This document shows positions 8,759 through 17,581 of a stretch of 64,000 nucleotides of DNA, in pieces; the stretch's first letter is position 1; each line of letters starts with the position of its first letter. Below the pieces are notes generated by a model. It did not search any database. It worked only from the letters and a program-made list of their open reading frames with translations, and was not told the DNA's origin. The stretch comes from Pseudomonas neuropathica (lineage in GTDB: Bacteria; Pseudomonadota; Gammaproteobacteria; Pseudomonadales; Pseudomonadaceae). The stretch covers positions 1 to 64,000 of the forward strand of contig NZ_JACOPX010000023.1 of NCBI RefSeq assembly GCF_015461835.1, given 5' to 3'. The position numbers were made by a program, and so were the translations under genes.

Positions 8759-8998
8759 ATGACTTCCCCGACCCTGCCGCCGGTTGACGACGCTGTGAGC
8801 GATGTCTCGGCTGAACTGGCCGATACCAGCGAAACCAAAGCCGATATCCCGGCGTTCAAATTTCCGTTCAAGCCGGGCGAGCTGGCTTCTGCCAAAGGCT
8901 CGAACCAGCCGTGGTACAAGAACGGCGCCAAGAACGGCCACACCAAGACCCCGGGCATGGCGCCGCCGGGCACCCGTCGTTCGATGGGCAAGCGCTGA
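8759..8998 (+). CDS. Small conserved hypothetical protein
   Basis: A 79-residue protein beginning MTSPTLPPVDD, with an acidic first half and a basic, glycine/proline-rich end (NGAKNGHTKTPGMAPPGTRRSMGKR). The open frame continues upstream, but ATG 8759 follows CCGGAG at good spacing and begins the part with protein-like composition. No domain is recognised. The basic tail could bind nucleic acid, which is speculative. Confidence 0.6.
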   Translation: MTSPTLPPVDDAVSDVSAELADTSETKADIPAFKFPFKPGELASAKGSNQPWYKNGAKNGHTKTPGMAPPGTRRSMGKR

Positions 8999-9016
8999 GT
9001 TTTAATCCCGCCTGCG

Positions 9017-9049
9017 GCCATCGCTGTGATTTTCAGTCACAGTGATGGC
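9017..9049 (+). terminator. Imperfect 13-bp hairpin, possible terminator
   Basis: GCCATCGCTGTGA pairs with TCACAGTGATGGC, with one G-T mismatch. It lies just downstream of the small gene ending at 8998 but has no following T-run, so termination is uncertain. Confidence 0.35.
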
Positions 9050-9149
9050 TAAGTGCTCAGTTCCTGAGCCAGATCAACGTTTAACCATTTGGTGCGCTTA
9101 GAGTCAGCAGCCCTGCCGACTCTTTCCAATAAAACGAGCGCGCTATCCC

Positions 9150-10739
9150 ATGAAGATCAATCTCCCGGTGACCGGTCGCAATGTCGATGTGGCGCTGGAC
9201 GCGAACATTCTCTCGACCACCGATCTGACCAGCGCGATCACCTACGCCAACGACGACTTCATCAAGATCAGCGGTTATAGCCGCGACGAGTTGCTCGGTA
9301 CGCCGCACCACCTGCTGCGTCATCCGGACATGCCGACACAGGCGTTTGCCCATATGTGGCAGACGCTCAAGCGCGGGCGATCGTGGATGGGGCTGGTGAA
9401 GAATCGTTGCAAAAACGGTGATCATTACTGGGTCAGTGCCTATGTCACACCGGTGACGCAGAACGGCGTGGCGGTGGAGTATCAGTCGGTGCGCACGCGG
9501 CCGGATGCGCGGTTGGTCACGGCGGCGGAGCGGGCTTATGCACAGTTGCGTGGTGAGCGACGGGCGCGGTGGCCGGGGCCAAACATCAGTGTGCGAGCGA
9601 AGATCACAGCATTGGCCAGTGCGTTGCTGGGGATCGTATTGGGCGCCGAGGCCTGGGTGCGTCCGGAATCGGCTTGGCTGGACGGTGTGGCATTTGTCGT
9701 CGGCACTGGGTTCTGTGCATTGGGCGTGCGCTGGATCCTTCAACCGCTGGAACAACTGGCCGAGCGTGCTCGTCAGATCGCGGACAACCCTTTGAGCCAA
9801 GCCATCTATACCGGACGGCGCGACGAGTTCGGGCAGATCGAGTTTGCCTTGCAGATGCTTGAAGCGCAGGTCGGCGCGGTCGTCGGGCGCATCGGCGATG
9901 CCTCGCAACAATTGGCCGGGCATGCCGCGCAACTGGTTGATCATCTGCACAGCAGTCACACCAGTTCACTGGCGCAGCAGGCGGAAACCGATCAGGTCGC
10001 GGCGGCGATTCATCAGATGGCGGCCAGTGTTGCGCAGGTTGCCAGCCATGCCCAGCAGGCTTCGGTGGCGGCGGACATGGCCGGCACGGAAACCCGCGAA
10101 GGGCATTTGCTGGTCGGCGAAAGTCGCAGTGCGGTGTTGCGTCTGGCTGAGGAGTTGCACCGGGCGACTGAAGTAATCCATCAGCTTGAAGGCCACAGCA
10201 GCGAAATTTCCGGCGTGCTCGAGGTGATCCGCAGCATCGCCGAGCAGACCAATCTGCTGGCGCTCAATGCGGCGATTGAAGCCGCAAGAGCTGGCGATGC
10301 CGGGCGCGGTTTTGCGGTGGTAGCGGATGAAGTGCGCGGACTGGCACAGCGCACTCAGCAATCGACCAACGAGATTCAGCGCATGATCAGCACCCTGCAA
10401 AACGGTGCACGCGATGCGGTGATGGTGATGCAGCAAAGCAGCGAGCATGTGGATAACAGCGTCGAGCAGGCGCAACGCGCGGCGCGGGCGCTGAGCGGAA
10501 TCAGTGAGCGGGTCGAGCAGATCACCGAGATGAGCCTGCAGATTGCCGCAGCGGTGGAGCAACAGAGTGCGGTCAGCGAGGACATCAATCGCAACATCGT
10601 CAGCATCCGCACAGCCTGCGAGGTGACGGTGGATGAAGGGCGGCAGAGTCAGCGCAATTCCGAGGATGTGGCGGGGCTGGCGGGGGATTTGCGCTTGTTG
10701 GCACGGGAGTTCTGGGGGCGGCGGCAGGTTCGGGATTGA
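9150..10739 (+). CDS. Methyl-accepting chemotaxis protein with N-terminal PAS domain (Aer-type)
   Basis: A 529-residue chemoreceptor. An N-terminal PAS domain (about residues 20-120: ITYANDDFIKISGYSRDELLG, PHHLLRHPDMP) resembles that of the aerotaxis receptor Aer, which holds FAD and reads redox state. Two adjacent hydrophobic stretches (about 150-195) anchor it with almost no periplasmic loop, which fits internal sensing. A HAMP-like linker and a full signalling domain follow, with the conserved tip EQTNLLALNAAIEAARAGDAGRGFAVVADEVR that contacts CheW and CheA. CheV is encoded nearby (12.66-13.56 kb), but no other chemotaxis genes are. Start ATG 9150. Confidence 0.92.
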   Translation: MKINLPVTGRNVDVALDANILSTTDLTSAITYANDDFIKISGYSRDELLGTPHHLLRHPDMPTQAFAHMWQTLKRGRSWMGLVKNRCKNGDHYWVSAYVTPVTQNGVAVEYQSVRTRPDARLVTAAERAYAQLRGERRARWPGPNISVRAKITALASALLGIVLGAEAWVRPESAWLDGVAFVVGTGFCALGVRWILQPLEQLAERARQIADNPLSQAIYTGRRDEFGQIEFALQMLEAQVGAVVGRIGDASQQLAGHAAQLVDHLHSSHTSSLAQQAETDQVAAAIHQMAASVAQVASHAQQASVAADMAGTETREGHLLVGESRSAVLRLAEELHRATEVIHQLEGHSSEISGVLEVIRSIAEQTNLLALNAAIEAARAGDAGRGFAVVADEVRGLAQRTQQSTNEIQRMISTLQNGARDAVMVMQQSSEHVDNSVEQAQRAARALSGISERVEQITEMSLQIAAAVEQQSAVSEDINRNIVSIRTACEVTVDEGRQSQRNSEDVAGLAGDLRLLAREFWGRRQVRD

Positions 10740-10745
10740 GGGTGT

Positions 10746-10830
10746 GCTCACTTGCGCTATCGCGAGCAGGCTCACTCCTACAAGGGAATGCATTTCAAAT
10801 GTAGGAGTGAGCCTGCTCGCGATGAGGTCC
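10746..10830. repeat. REP-type repeat pair (GAGCCTGCTCGCGAT family)
   Basis: Inverted copies: TATCGCGAGCAGGCTCACTC (about 10757) and GTAGGAGTGAGCCTGCTCGC (about 10800), separated by about 22 bases. Located between convergent genes. Confidence 0.85.
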
Positions 10831-10853
10831 GGGCGGACGCAAAAGAATCTGGA

Positions 10854-11603
10854 TCACGCCGCCCGCAGCGAGATAAACGCATACGTCTGCGCCGGTTCAG
10901 TCACCACCTGCGCCCCGGCCGCCAACACTTGCCCGGCCACATCATCCCCGGACAAATGAAACACCCACTCACTCGGCGCAGTCGTCAGCGGTTGCGCGGT
11001 CACCTGATCAATCACCGAAGCAAACGCCTCCATATTCGGCAGATACGCAGTAAACCCGTCACCCTTCAGCGCTGTGGTGCGAATCCCGAGCATCGCGCAA
11101 ATCGCGTCCTTGATGCCGATGTCATCCCGATCGGCCTGGCGCGAGCGCTGAATCAACTCCACCAGTTCCTGATCCACCAACTCACCACCGGCAATCAACA
11201 CCGGCCCCTGTTGCCACGACTCCGGCGGACAATCCTTGGCGGCAGGGTTGAGCGGGATATGCGGATTGATTTCTGCCGGATAAATGCGGCACACCAACGG
11301 CCGTCGCTCGTAGATCCGGCACAATTTGTCTTCGTCAAGATTCCGGCAAGGGCCGACGTTGTACGCGGCGAAAGTGATCGCCACATGGGCGTCTGCCGCG
11401 CCGCTGCGAACGAGCGCTGAGCGCCGTTCGGCATGTTCCCGCTGGTGCGCCGGCAAACCCAGGCCATTACCGAGAAATGCCTCCACCAGCACGATCACCT
11501 GACCGCCATCCGCCGCCCACATGCGGGCTTCGGTCAGGGTCAGCGGGACATGGTGATCGGTGCAGCATTTGCCGCAGCCTATGCAGGAAAACGTCGTATT
11601 CAT
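10854..11603 (-). CDS. YkgJ-family cysteine-cluster protein
   Basis: A 249-residue protein with the N-terminal cluster CIGCGKCCTDHHVPLT and a second set, C-N-DED-K-L-C-x-IYERRPLVCRIYP, that defines the YkgJ/UPF0153 type of zinc- or iron-chelating cysteine cluster. The biochemical role of the family is unknown to me. I start at ATG 11603-11601 (MNTTFSCIGCGKCC); a TTG six codons upstream is possible. It is longer than the minimal 80-100-residue domain, and the remainder has no recognised motif. Confidence 0.75.
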   Translation of the reverse strand: MNTTFSCIGCGKCCTDHHVPLTLTEARMWAADGGQVIVLVEAFLGNGLGLPAHQREHAERRSALVRSGAADAHVAITFAAYNVGPCRNLDEDKLCRIYERRPLVCRIYPAEINPHIPLNPAAKDCPPESWQQGPVLIAGGELVDQELVELIQRSRQADRDDIGIKDAICAMLGIRTTALKGDGFTAYLPNMEAFASVIDQVTAQPLTTAPSEWVFHLSGDDVAGQVLAAGAQVVTEPAQTYAFISLRAA

Positions 11604-11686
11604 TGAGCGATCTGTCTTCAATCAGGGTGTGAAACGGTGGCGGAAAACCACCGCACAGAACTGGATCGAAGCAAGTTATGCGCCAT

Positions 11687-12013
11687 TCACTTGGTTTTAA
11701 CGGGCGGGCGGATCGAATCCCACTCGCTGACGAAGGCGGTTTTCGACTGTTTGTTGTACAGACACAGTTCGGTGCCTTGCTGACCTTTCATGTGTTTTTG
11801 CGGGTATTGGCCTTGCAGCAGAACGGCGGTGTAGCCGACGCGGTCATCGAATTGTGCGGGGGTGCCGACGGGTTTGGCGTTTTTCAGGCCGCTGGCCTTG
11901 GTGCAACTGGCGAGTACGGTTTTGTCGTAGGCGGCCCAGGCGTCGGGGCTGGAGGCGTGCGCCTGGGAGGCGAGGGCTGTGAGGCAGAGCAGGCTTGCAG
12001 TGAGGGTTTTCAT
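11687..12013 (-). CDS. Small periplasmic protein
   Basis: A 108-residue protein with a signal peptide (MKTLTASLLCLTALASQAHA, cleaved after AHA) and a mature domain containing YDKTVLASCTKASGL and GTELCLYNKQSKTAFVSEWD, whose two cysteines could form a disulfide. I recognise similar unnamed exported proteins in Pseudomonas but no function. Confidence 0.7.
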   Translation of the reverse strand: MKTLTASLLCLTALASQAHASSPDAWAAYDKTVLASCTKASGLKNAKPVGTPAQFDDRVGYTAVLLQGQYPQKHMKGQQGTELCLYNKQSKTAFVSEWDSIRPPVKTK

Positions 12014-12085
12014 GGTGGGCGTCCTTGGTCGTGGGTGGCCAAGGTTGGAGTGTGCCTAAAGAGTTTTGTTGCCTGGGACACCGCT

Positions 12086-12161
12086 AAAAGATCGCAGCCT
12101 TCGGCAGCTCCTACATGGATATGCGGTTCCCTGTAGGAGCTGCCGAAGGCTGCGATCTTTT
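12086..12161. repeat. Perfect 30-bp inverted repeat (GCAGCCTTCGGCAGCTCC family)
   Basis: Positions 12086-12115 and 12132-12161 are exact reverse complements, with 16 bases between. The core GATCGCAGCCTTCGGCAGCT recurs at 57711-57789. This is a second REP-like family, distinct from the GAGCAAGCTCGC repeats. Confidence 0.85.
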
Positions 12162-12169
12162 GACTTTAA

Positions 12170-12628
12170 TCAGTCCGGCACCAGCTCGCGGCGGACCACA
12201 TACATCCCGGCACTTTCATACAAGCGCTGCGCCCGCTGGTTGTCCTCCAGCACTTTCAGATCAACAAACCCTTCACGGCGCTGCTGAAACACCTTGAATG
12301 CATTGAACAGCAACGCCCGGCCTAATCCTTGGCCCTGCATGCGCGGATGCACCACCAGATTCTTGATATACGAACTGGTCCAGCATTGCGCCACGCCGAC
12401 CACGCCTTCGCCATCACGGGCAATCAAACATAGGCTCGGATCGTATTCAGGATCGGTTTCGAACTGCTGCTGCCAAACGTCCAGCGCCGGCACTCGGCCG
12501 CCGCCTTCGCGGTAGCCGAGTTGCATCAAGTCATGCACGTCCGCCGCCAGTTCGACGGAGTACGTACACAATTCAATGCCTTGAGGCCAAAGCGCATCCG
12601 GCGCGTCCTTGCCCAGATCGCGCCGCAT
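12170..12628 (-). CDS. GNAT-family N-acetyltransferase
   Basis: About 152 residues. The acetyl-CoA site is visible in LVVHPRMQGQGLGRALLFNAFKVF (motif A, Q/RxxGxG/A) and the C-terminal ENQRAQRLYESAGM motif is typical of the fold. The substrate is unknown. ATG 12628 has AGAGG upstream and is preferred; a TTG at 12652, only 3 bases after the cheV stop, would add eight residues (MAQRYCFL). It directly follows cheV on the same strand and may be co-transcribed. Confidence 0.8.
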   Translation of the reverse strand: MRRDLGKDAPDALWPQGIELCTYSVELAADVHDLMQLGYREGGGRVPALDVWQQQFETDPEYDPSLCLIARDGEGVVGVAQCWTSSYIKNLVVHPRMQGQGLGRALLFNAFKVFQQRREGFVDLKVLEDNQRAQRLYESAGMYVVRRELVPD

Positions 12629-12655
12629 CAAAAAACAATACCTCTGGGCCAAGAC

Positions 12656-13558
12656 TCAGTGCCCGTGGGCGGCGACGTGTTTGGCCGCTTCGATCAGGCA
12701 GTGGGTCAGTTCCGGTGAGGAGAACTTGGTCAGCACACCGTTCGCCCCGGCCAGCCGCGCTTTTTCGCTGTTCATCGCGCTGTCGAGCGAGGTGTGCAGC
12801 AGCACGTACAAATGGGCGAAGTCCGGGGTCTCGCGCAGGGTACGGGTGAAGGCGTAGCCGTCCATCTCGGACATTTCGATGTCGGAGACGATCAGGTTGA
12901 TCTGCTGCGCCGTGCCTTGCAGGTCGAGCAGGCAGTCGATGGCTTCCTTGGCGCTGCGTGCGGTGTGGCATTGCAGGCCGAGGTTGCGCAGGGTGTGCAC
13001 CGATTGCTGCAGCGCCACCTGGCTGTCGTCGACCACCAGGATGCGTGCGTTGCCGAGCACCTCGGCGTCTTCCATGGTCAGGTCGGTCGGAGCCATTTCG
13101 ATCTGCGCCGGGGCGATGCTGTGGATAACCTTTTCGATATCCAGCACCTGCACCAGCGTGCCGTCCACCGAGGTCACGCCGGTGATGTAGGCACGCGAGC
13201 CGCCGGAACCGAACGGCGGCGGCTTGATGTCGGTGGTCAGACAGTGGACGATTTTGCTCACCGCTTGCACATGCAGGCCCTGCTTGGAGCGGCTCACGTC
13301 GGTGACGATCAGGCAGCCGCCGTTCGGGTCTTCCAGCGGGCGTTCGCCGATGGCGCGGCTGAGGTCGATCACCGACAGCGAAGCACCGCGCAGGGTGGCG
13401 ATGCCTTTCACGTGCGGGTGCGACTCCGGCAGCTTGGTCAGCGGCGGGCAGGGGATGATTTCACTGACTTTCAGCAGGTTGATCGCCATCAGCTTGCCGC
13501 TGCGCAAAGTAAACAGCAGAAGCGAAAGTGAGTCTGCGCGGGCTTTGGTGGAGGACAT
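12656..13558 (-). CDS. cheV: Chemotaxis coupling protein CheV
   Basis: A 300-residue fusion of a CheW-like coupling domain (about 1-160) and a receiver domain (about 175-295). The receiver has VVDDSQ at its start and the phosphoacceptor Asp in LIVSDIEMSEMDGYAF. CheV proteins connect receptors to CheA and damp signalling when phosphorylated. Several CheV paralogues are common in Pseudomonas. Start ATG 13558; the CheW part begins LSLLLFTLRSGKLMAINLLKVSEI. Confidence 0.92.
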   Translation of the reverse strand: MSSTKARADSLSLLLFTLRSGKLMAINLLKVSEIIPCPPLTKLPESHPHVKGIATLRGASLSVIDLSRAIGERPLEDPNGGCLIVTDVSRSKQGLHVQAVSKIVHCLTTDIKPPPFGSGGSRAYITGVTSVDGTLVQVLDIEKVIHSIAPAQIEMAPTDLTMEDAEVLGNARILVVDDSQVALQQSVHTLRNLGLQCHTARSAKEAIDCLLDLQGTAQQINLIVSDIEMSEMDGYAFTRTLRETPDFAHLYVLLHTSLDSAMNSEKARLAGANGVLTKFSSPELTHCLIEAAKHVAAHGH

Positions 13559-13679
13559 ATGAACCTTCTGTGGAAAGGTGGTGGGCGAGGGTGCAAATCG
13601 CCAGAAACTATTGATGCCGGGTTATCGGCGTTAAAGGGGTGGGCTTTAGGTTAGTTGTCGGATGGCATTTCGATCAAAA

Positions 13680-13865
13680 GCCAAAGCCCCTCACCCCAGC
13701 CCTCTCCCGGAGGTAGAGGGGGCCGATCGGGGAATATTGTAGTAATTCACCGACCTGAACCTGCTCTGCCGAATCCATAATCGACTCGATATTTCAGGTC
13801 GGCGTATGGCGAAAGACACCTCGGTCGGTCCCCTCTCCCTCTGGGAGAGGGCTAGGGTGAGGGTG
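13680..13865. repeat. MITE-like intergenic repeat, copy 4
   Basis: The left arm CCCTCACCCCAGCCCTCTCCC begins near 13688 and the right arm TCCCTCTGGGAGAGGGCTAG is near 13837-13856, with 'CGACTCGATATTTCAGGTCGG' inside, matching copy 1 closely. It fills most of the 13559-13870 gap between the convergent ends of cheV's upstream region and norR. Confidence 0.75.
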
Positions 13866-13870
13866 TGCTT

Positions 13871-15430
13871 TTAGCTCTTCATGCCCAACCGCTTGGCCAT
13901 CCGCCCAAGATTCGCCCGATCCAGCCCCAACTCCCGCGCCGCACTCGCCCAGTTATCCTGATTACGCTCCAGCGCCGCACTGATCAACCGTCGCTGATAT
14001 TGCTCGGTGGCACTGCGCAGATCCCCGCTGACCAGCGGCATCTCGGCCACAACTCCGGCAACCGCTTCAACCGAGTTATCCACAACCTCGCGCGGTAAAT
14101 CCAGATCGGCCGCGCTCAAACTGAGAATCTTCGGTCGGACCTTGCAATTACCCAGCGCCTTCAATGCACTGCGCCCGATCAGGTGTTCCAATTCACGCAC
14201 ATTGCCCGGCCACGTGTAGGTGAGCAACGCCTCCTGGGCATCGCTGCTCAGGCGCAGGCTGTTGAGGCCCATGCGTGAACGGTTCTGCTCAAGAAAGAAG
14301 CCGCTGAGCAACAACACATCGCGACCGCGATCGCGCAGCGCCGGTACGCGCAGCGGGTACACACTCAGGCGATGGTAGAAGTCGGCGCGATAGCGACCGC
14401 TGCGCACCTCTTCGGCGAGATCGCGGTTGGTCGCGGCAATCAGGCGCACATCGACCTGATGCTCCTTGTCTGAACCCAAACGCTGTAACTGGCCGCTCTG
14501 CAAGACGCGGAGCAATTTCGCCTGCACGGTCAGCGACAACTCACCCACCTCATCAAGAAACAGCGTGCCGCCATTGGCCAGTTCAAACTTGCCGCGACGG
14601 TCACTGGTGGCGCCGGTGAAGGCGCCGCGCACGTGGCCGAACAGTTCGCTTTCTACCAGCGTGTCGGGCAGGGCGGCGCAGTTGAGGCTGATGATTGGTT
14701 TTTCGGCGCGGGGAGAGGCGGCGTGAATCGCCTGGGCGACCAGTTCTTTGCCGACGCCAGTTTCGCCGGTGATCAATACGGTCAGATCGCTGCCGCCGAC
14801 CAGATTGATTTCCTCCACCAGTTTTTTCAGCACCTTGCTCTGGCCGATCATTTCGCGGTTCTGCTGACCGCTGGCCTGGCGATAGACCTCGGCGCGCTGG
14901 TGCTCGTCTTCAGCGCGATTGGCCAGGCGTTGGATACGTTCGGCGGCGTTGACCGTGGCCGAGGCGAGGCTGGCGAAGGCTTGCAGGGCGTCGAGTTCGA
15001 TCGGTTCGAAACGCTCGGGGTCGAGAGCATCAAGGGTGATCAGGCCCCAGAGTTTTTCATCGACAAATAATGGGCAGCCGAGGCAATCGTGAACCTCCAG
15101 ATGCTCGTCGAGTCCGTCGACGAGACCGTCATAAGGATCGGGCAAGTCGCTGTCGGCGGCGAAGCGCGTGGGGCCGGCTCCGCTGAGGAGAATTTCGAAG
15201 CGCGGGTGTTCGCTGACCTTGAAGCGCCGACCGAGGGTGTCGGTGCTCAAACCGTCCACCGCCAGCGGCACCAGCGATTCGCCGTCAAGGCGCAACAATG
15301 CGGCGGCATCACACGGCAGTAGCGCGCGCATGGCTTCGAGCAAGCGCCGATAACGCTCACCCTCAGGCAGTTCGCGGGACAGGTCGGACACTAGAGGCAG
15401 CAGCGCGGTGAGCAGGGATTTGGCGGTCAT
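13871..15430 (-). CDS. norR: Nitric-oxide-responsive sigma-54 activator NorR/FhpR
   Basis: A 519-residue enhancer-binding protein. An N-terminal GAF domain (about 20-165), which in E. coli NorR holds a non-heme iron that binds NO, precedes an AAA+ domain with Walker A GETGVGKE, the sigma-54 contact loop GAFTGA and Walker B GGTLFLDEVGEL, then a Fis-type helix-turn-helix (NWASAARELGLDRANLGRMAKRLG). It is divergent from the flavohemoglobin gene with three operator sites between, the arrangement known for FhpR-fhp in P. aeruginosa, so FhpR is the more exact Pseudomonas name. It has no norVW or norCB neighbours. Confidence 0.95.
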   Translation of the reverse strand: MTAKSLLTALLPLVSDLSRELPEGERYRRLLEAMRALLPCDAAALLRLDGESLVPLAVDGLSTDTLGRRFKVSEHPRFEILLSGAGPTRFAADSDLPDPYDGLVDGLDEHLEVHDCLGCPLFVDEKLWGLITLDALDPERFEPIELDALQAFASLASATVNAAERIQRLANRAEDEHQRAEVYRQASGQQNREMIGQSKVLKKLVEEINLVGGSDLTVLITGETGVGKELVAQAIHAASPRAEKPIISLNCAALPDTLVESELFGHVRGAFTGATSDRRGKFELANGGTLFLDEVGELSLTVQAKLLRVLQSGQLQRLGSDKEHQVDVRLIAATNRDLAEEVRSGRYRADFYHRLSVYPLRVPALRDRGRDVLLLSGFFLEQNRSRMGLNSLRLSSDAQEALLTYTWPGNVRELEHLIGRSALKALGNCKVRPKILSLSAADLDLPREVVDNSVEAVAGVVAEMPLVSGDLRSATEQYQRRLISAALERNQDNWASAARELGLDRANLGRMAKRLGMKS

Positions 15431-15437
15431 GGTCTTG

Positions 15438-15497
15438 TAGTCAAAGAGACAAGATGTAGTCGGGATGACTATAAGGTGCCTTGAGTCTTTATGACTA
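15438..15497 (+). promoter_or_regulatory. Three NorR/FhpR operator sites (GTC-N5-GAC)
   Basis: Three inverted repeats fit the NorR consensus GT-N7-AC: TAGTC-AAAGA-GAC (15438-15450), TAGTC-GGGAT-GACTA (15457-15471) and GAGTC-TTTAT-GACTA (15483-15497). Three sites upstream of the target promoter is the known NorR arrangement. They lie 40-100 bases upstream of the sigma-54-like promoter. Confidence 0.88.
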
Positions 15498-15536
15498 CTT
15501 AAATCTCAAGCTATTGATTTATATGGATAAAAAAGT

Positions 15537-15552
15537 TGGCACGAATACTGAT
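15537..15552 (+). promoter_or_regulatory. Sigma-54-like promoter of the flavohemoglobin gene
   Basis: TGGCACGAATACTGAT matches the -24/-12 form, with GG at 15538-15539 and a weaker GA in place of GC at 15550-15551, at the correct 10-base separation. It is about 45 bases from the start codon and just downstream of the activator sites. Confidence 0.7.
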
Positions 15553-15593
15553 AACCCAAAGGTAACTTTTCCAAGAAGCTCAGGAGTCACCTT

Positions 15594-16775
15594 ATGCTTA
15601 GCGTCCAGGATCGTGCCATCGTCAAATCCACCGTGCCTCTGCTGGAAAGCGGCGGTGAAGCGCTGATCACGCACTTCTACCGCATGATGCTCTCTGAATA
15701 CCCTGAAGTCCGCCCGCTGTTCAACCAGGCGCACCAGGCCAGCGGTGACCAGCCGCGCGCTTTGGCCAACGGTGTGTTGATGTATGCGCGGCACATCGAT
15801 CAGCTCGACCAGTTGGGCGATCTGGTGGCGAAGATCATCAACAAGCACGTCGCCCTGCAGATCCTTCCAGAGCACTACCCGATCGTCGGCGCGTGCCTGC
15901 TGCGCGCCATCTCCGAAGTGCTCGGCGAAGAGATCGCCACACCGGAAGTGATGAGCGCCTGGGGCGCGGCGTATGGGCAACTGGCGGACATTCTGATCGG
16001 CGCTGAAACCGCGATCTACGACCAGAAAGAACAAGCCGTTGGCGGCTGGCGCGGGGCACGTGAGTTCATCGTCGCGGCCAGGGTCGAGGAGAGTGCGGAA
16101 ATCGTTTCGTTCTACTTTGAGCCGGCAGACAAAGGCCCGATTCTCGCCGCCGAACCGGGCCAGTACATTGGCATGAAGCTGATCCTCGATGGCGAAGAAA
16201 TCCGCCGCAATTACTCGCTGTCAGCGTTGGCGAACAACGGTCAGTACCGCATCAGCGTCAAGCGCGAACCGGGCGGCCGTGCGTCCAATCACTTGCACGA
16301 TCAACTGCAGGTCGGCGCGAGCATTCAGCTGTTCCCGCCATCGGGTGAGTTCACCTTGGCTGCGAGTGACAAGCCATTGGTGCTGATCAGTGGCGGCGTG
16401 GGCATTACGCCGACTCTGGCGATGCTTGAAGCGGCGCTGGAAACCGAGCGGCCGGTGCACTTTATCCACTGCGCGCGCAATGGCCGCGTGCACGCGTTCC
16501 GCGACTGGATTGATGAGCTGGCTGAGCGTCATCCGCAACTGAAACGTTTTTACTGCTATGCCGAAGATGACGGCGTGAGCCCGGCGGCGGACAAGGTCGG
16601 GATGCTGGATCAGGCGCTGCTGGGCGAGTGGTTGCCGCAGCAGCGTGATGTCGACGCTTACTTCCTTGGGCCGAAAGGATTCATGGGCGCGGTCAAGCGC
16701 CATCTGAAAGCCTTGGGTGTGCCTGAGAAGCAGAGCCGTTATGAGTTCTTCGGGCCGGCTGCGGCTTTGGAGTGA
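15594..16775 (+). CDS. hmp: Flavohemoglobin, nitric oxide dioxygenase
   Basis: A 393-residue enzyme converting NO and O2 to nitrate with NAD(P)H. The N-terminal globin domain keeps the catalytic residues Y29, Q53 and the heme ligand H85 (NKHVALQ). The FAD-binding domain has RNYSLSA, and the C-terminal NAD domain has LISGGVGITPTLAML and FLGPKGFMGAVK. SD AGGAG lies 7 bases before ATG 15594. It is divergent from norR and preceded by its operators, so it is induced by NO. Called fhp in Pseudomonas. Confidence 0.96.
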   Translation: MLSVQDRAIVKSTVPLLESGGEALITHFYRMMLSEYPEVRPLFNQAHQASGDQPRALANGVLMYARHIDQLDQLGDLVAKIINKHVALQILPEHYPIVGACLLRAISEVLGEEIATPEVMSAWGAAYGQLADILIGAETAIYDQKEQAVGGWRGAREFIVAARVEESAEIVSFYFEPADKGPILAAEPGQYIGMKLILDGEEIRRNYSLSALANNGQYRISVKREPGGRASNHLHDQLQVGASIQLFPPSGEFTLAASDKPLVLISGGVGITPTLAMLEAALETERPVHFIHCARNGRVHAFRDWIDELAERHPQLKRFYCYAEDDGVSPAADKVGMLDQALLGEWLPQQRDVDAYFLGPKGFMGAVKRHLKALGVPEKQSRYEFFGPAAALE

Positions 16776-16796
16776 TCTGAAACCGGATTGCCTTCA

Positions 16797-16875
16797 TTCG
16801 CGAGCAAGCTCGCTCCAACAGGGGATTTGTGTTCGACGCAGATCCAATGTGGGAGCGAGCTTGCTCGCGAAGGCC
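16797..16875. repeat. REP-type repeat pair (GCGAGCAAGCTCGCTCC family)
   Basis: TTCGCGAGCAAGCTCGCTCC (16798 on) and GGGAGCGAGCTTGCTCGCGA (16851-16870) are inverted copies. The same family is found at 29008-29098. Confidence 0.9.
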
Positions 16876-16995
16876 GTTACGCGGTGCTGATTCTTAAAAA
16901 GTGTTTAAAGGTTAATCGTTTCTTAACCGGTTTATCGTTTATTCCCCGATGCTGATGATAGGCGCTCGTTCGTTTACATGATCAGGATCGCCCCC

Positions 16996-17556
16996 ATGTC
17001 GCACTTCACCTTCGCCCGTCGTTTCAGTTTGGCTGCCATCGGTCTTTCGGCCGCGTTGCTGGCCAGCCCGTTTGTCTTTGCCGAATCTGCCCTGATAAAA
17101 CCGCAGACCCTGATCGTCGATCAGAGCCTGCCCAAGGCGCAGGTTGAAGCCATGCAACTGGCTGCGCGGCGTTATGGCAGTTTCTGGAATTCCGGTGAAG
17201 AGGCGTTGGCCATAGCGGCGTTGTCGCCGCAGTTTGTCGACCAGACGCCGCCCGAAGGCCGGGTGCAGGGGCCGACCGGGCCGTTGCTGGCGTCGAAGTT
17301 CTTTCGCTTGGCTGTGCCGGACTTGAGTTGCGACATCGAGCAAATGATCATCGCCGGTGATCGCGTGGTGGTGCATCTGCACTTTCGCGGGCACTTCAGC
17401 GGTACGTTCAAGGCTCTCAAAGGGCAGGGCCAGCGTGTAGACTTCCGGGCAACCGATATCTATCAGATCGACAACGGTCGCATCGCGGCCAATTGGCATA
17501 TCGAAGACAACATCAGCTTGATGGCGCAACTGCAGGCGCAGCCGCCGTCCAGCTGA
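16996..17556 (+). CDS. Exported SnoaL-like (ester cyclase-type) protein
   Basis: About 186 residues. An N-terminal signal peptide (RRFSLAAIGLSAALLASPFVFA) is followed by an NTF2-like domain: ARRYGSFWNSG, GRVQGPTGPLLASKFFRLAVPDL and TDIYQIDNGRIAANWHIED. Such SnoaL-type proteins bind small ligands or act as cyclases/isomerases; no specific substrate can be given. ATG 16996 has AGGA upstream; an earlier ATG at 16978 would add six residues. Confidence 0.75.
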   Translation: MSHFTFARRFSLAAIGLSAALLASPFVFAESALIKPQTLIVDQSLPKAQVEAMQLAARRYGSFWNSGEEALAIAALSPQFVDQTPPEGRVQGPTGPLLASKFFRLAVPDLSCDIEQMIIAGDRVVVHLHFRGHFSGTFKALKGQGQRVDFRATDIYQIDNGRIAANWHIEDNISLMAQLQAQPPSS

Positions 17557-17581
17557 ACCATGGACTTACAAGGGAAACGCG

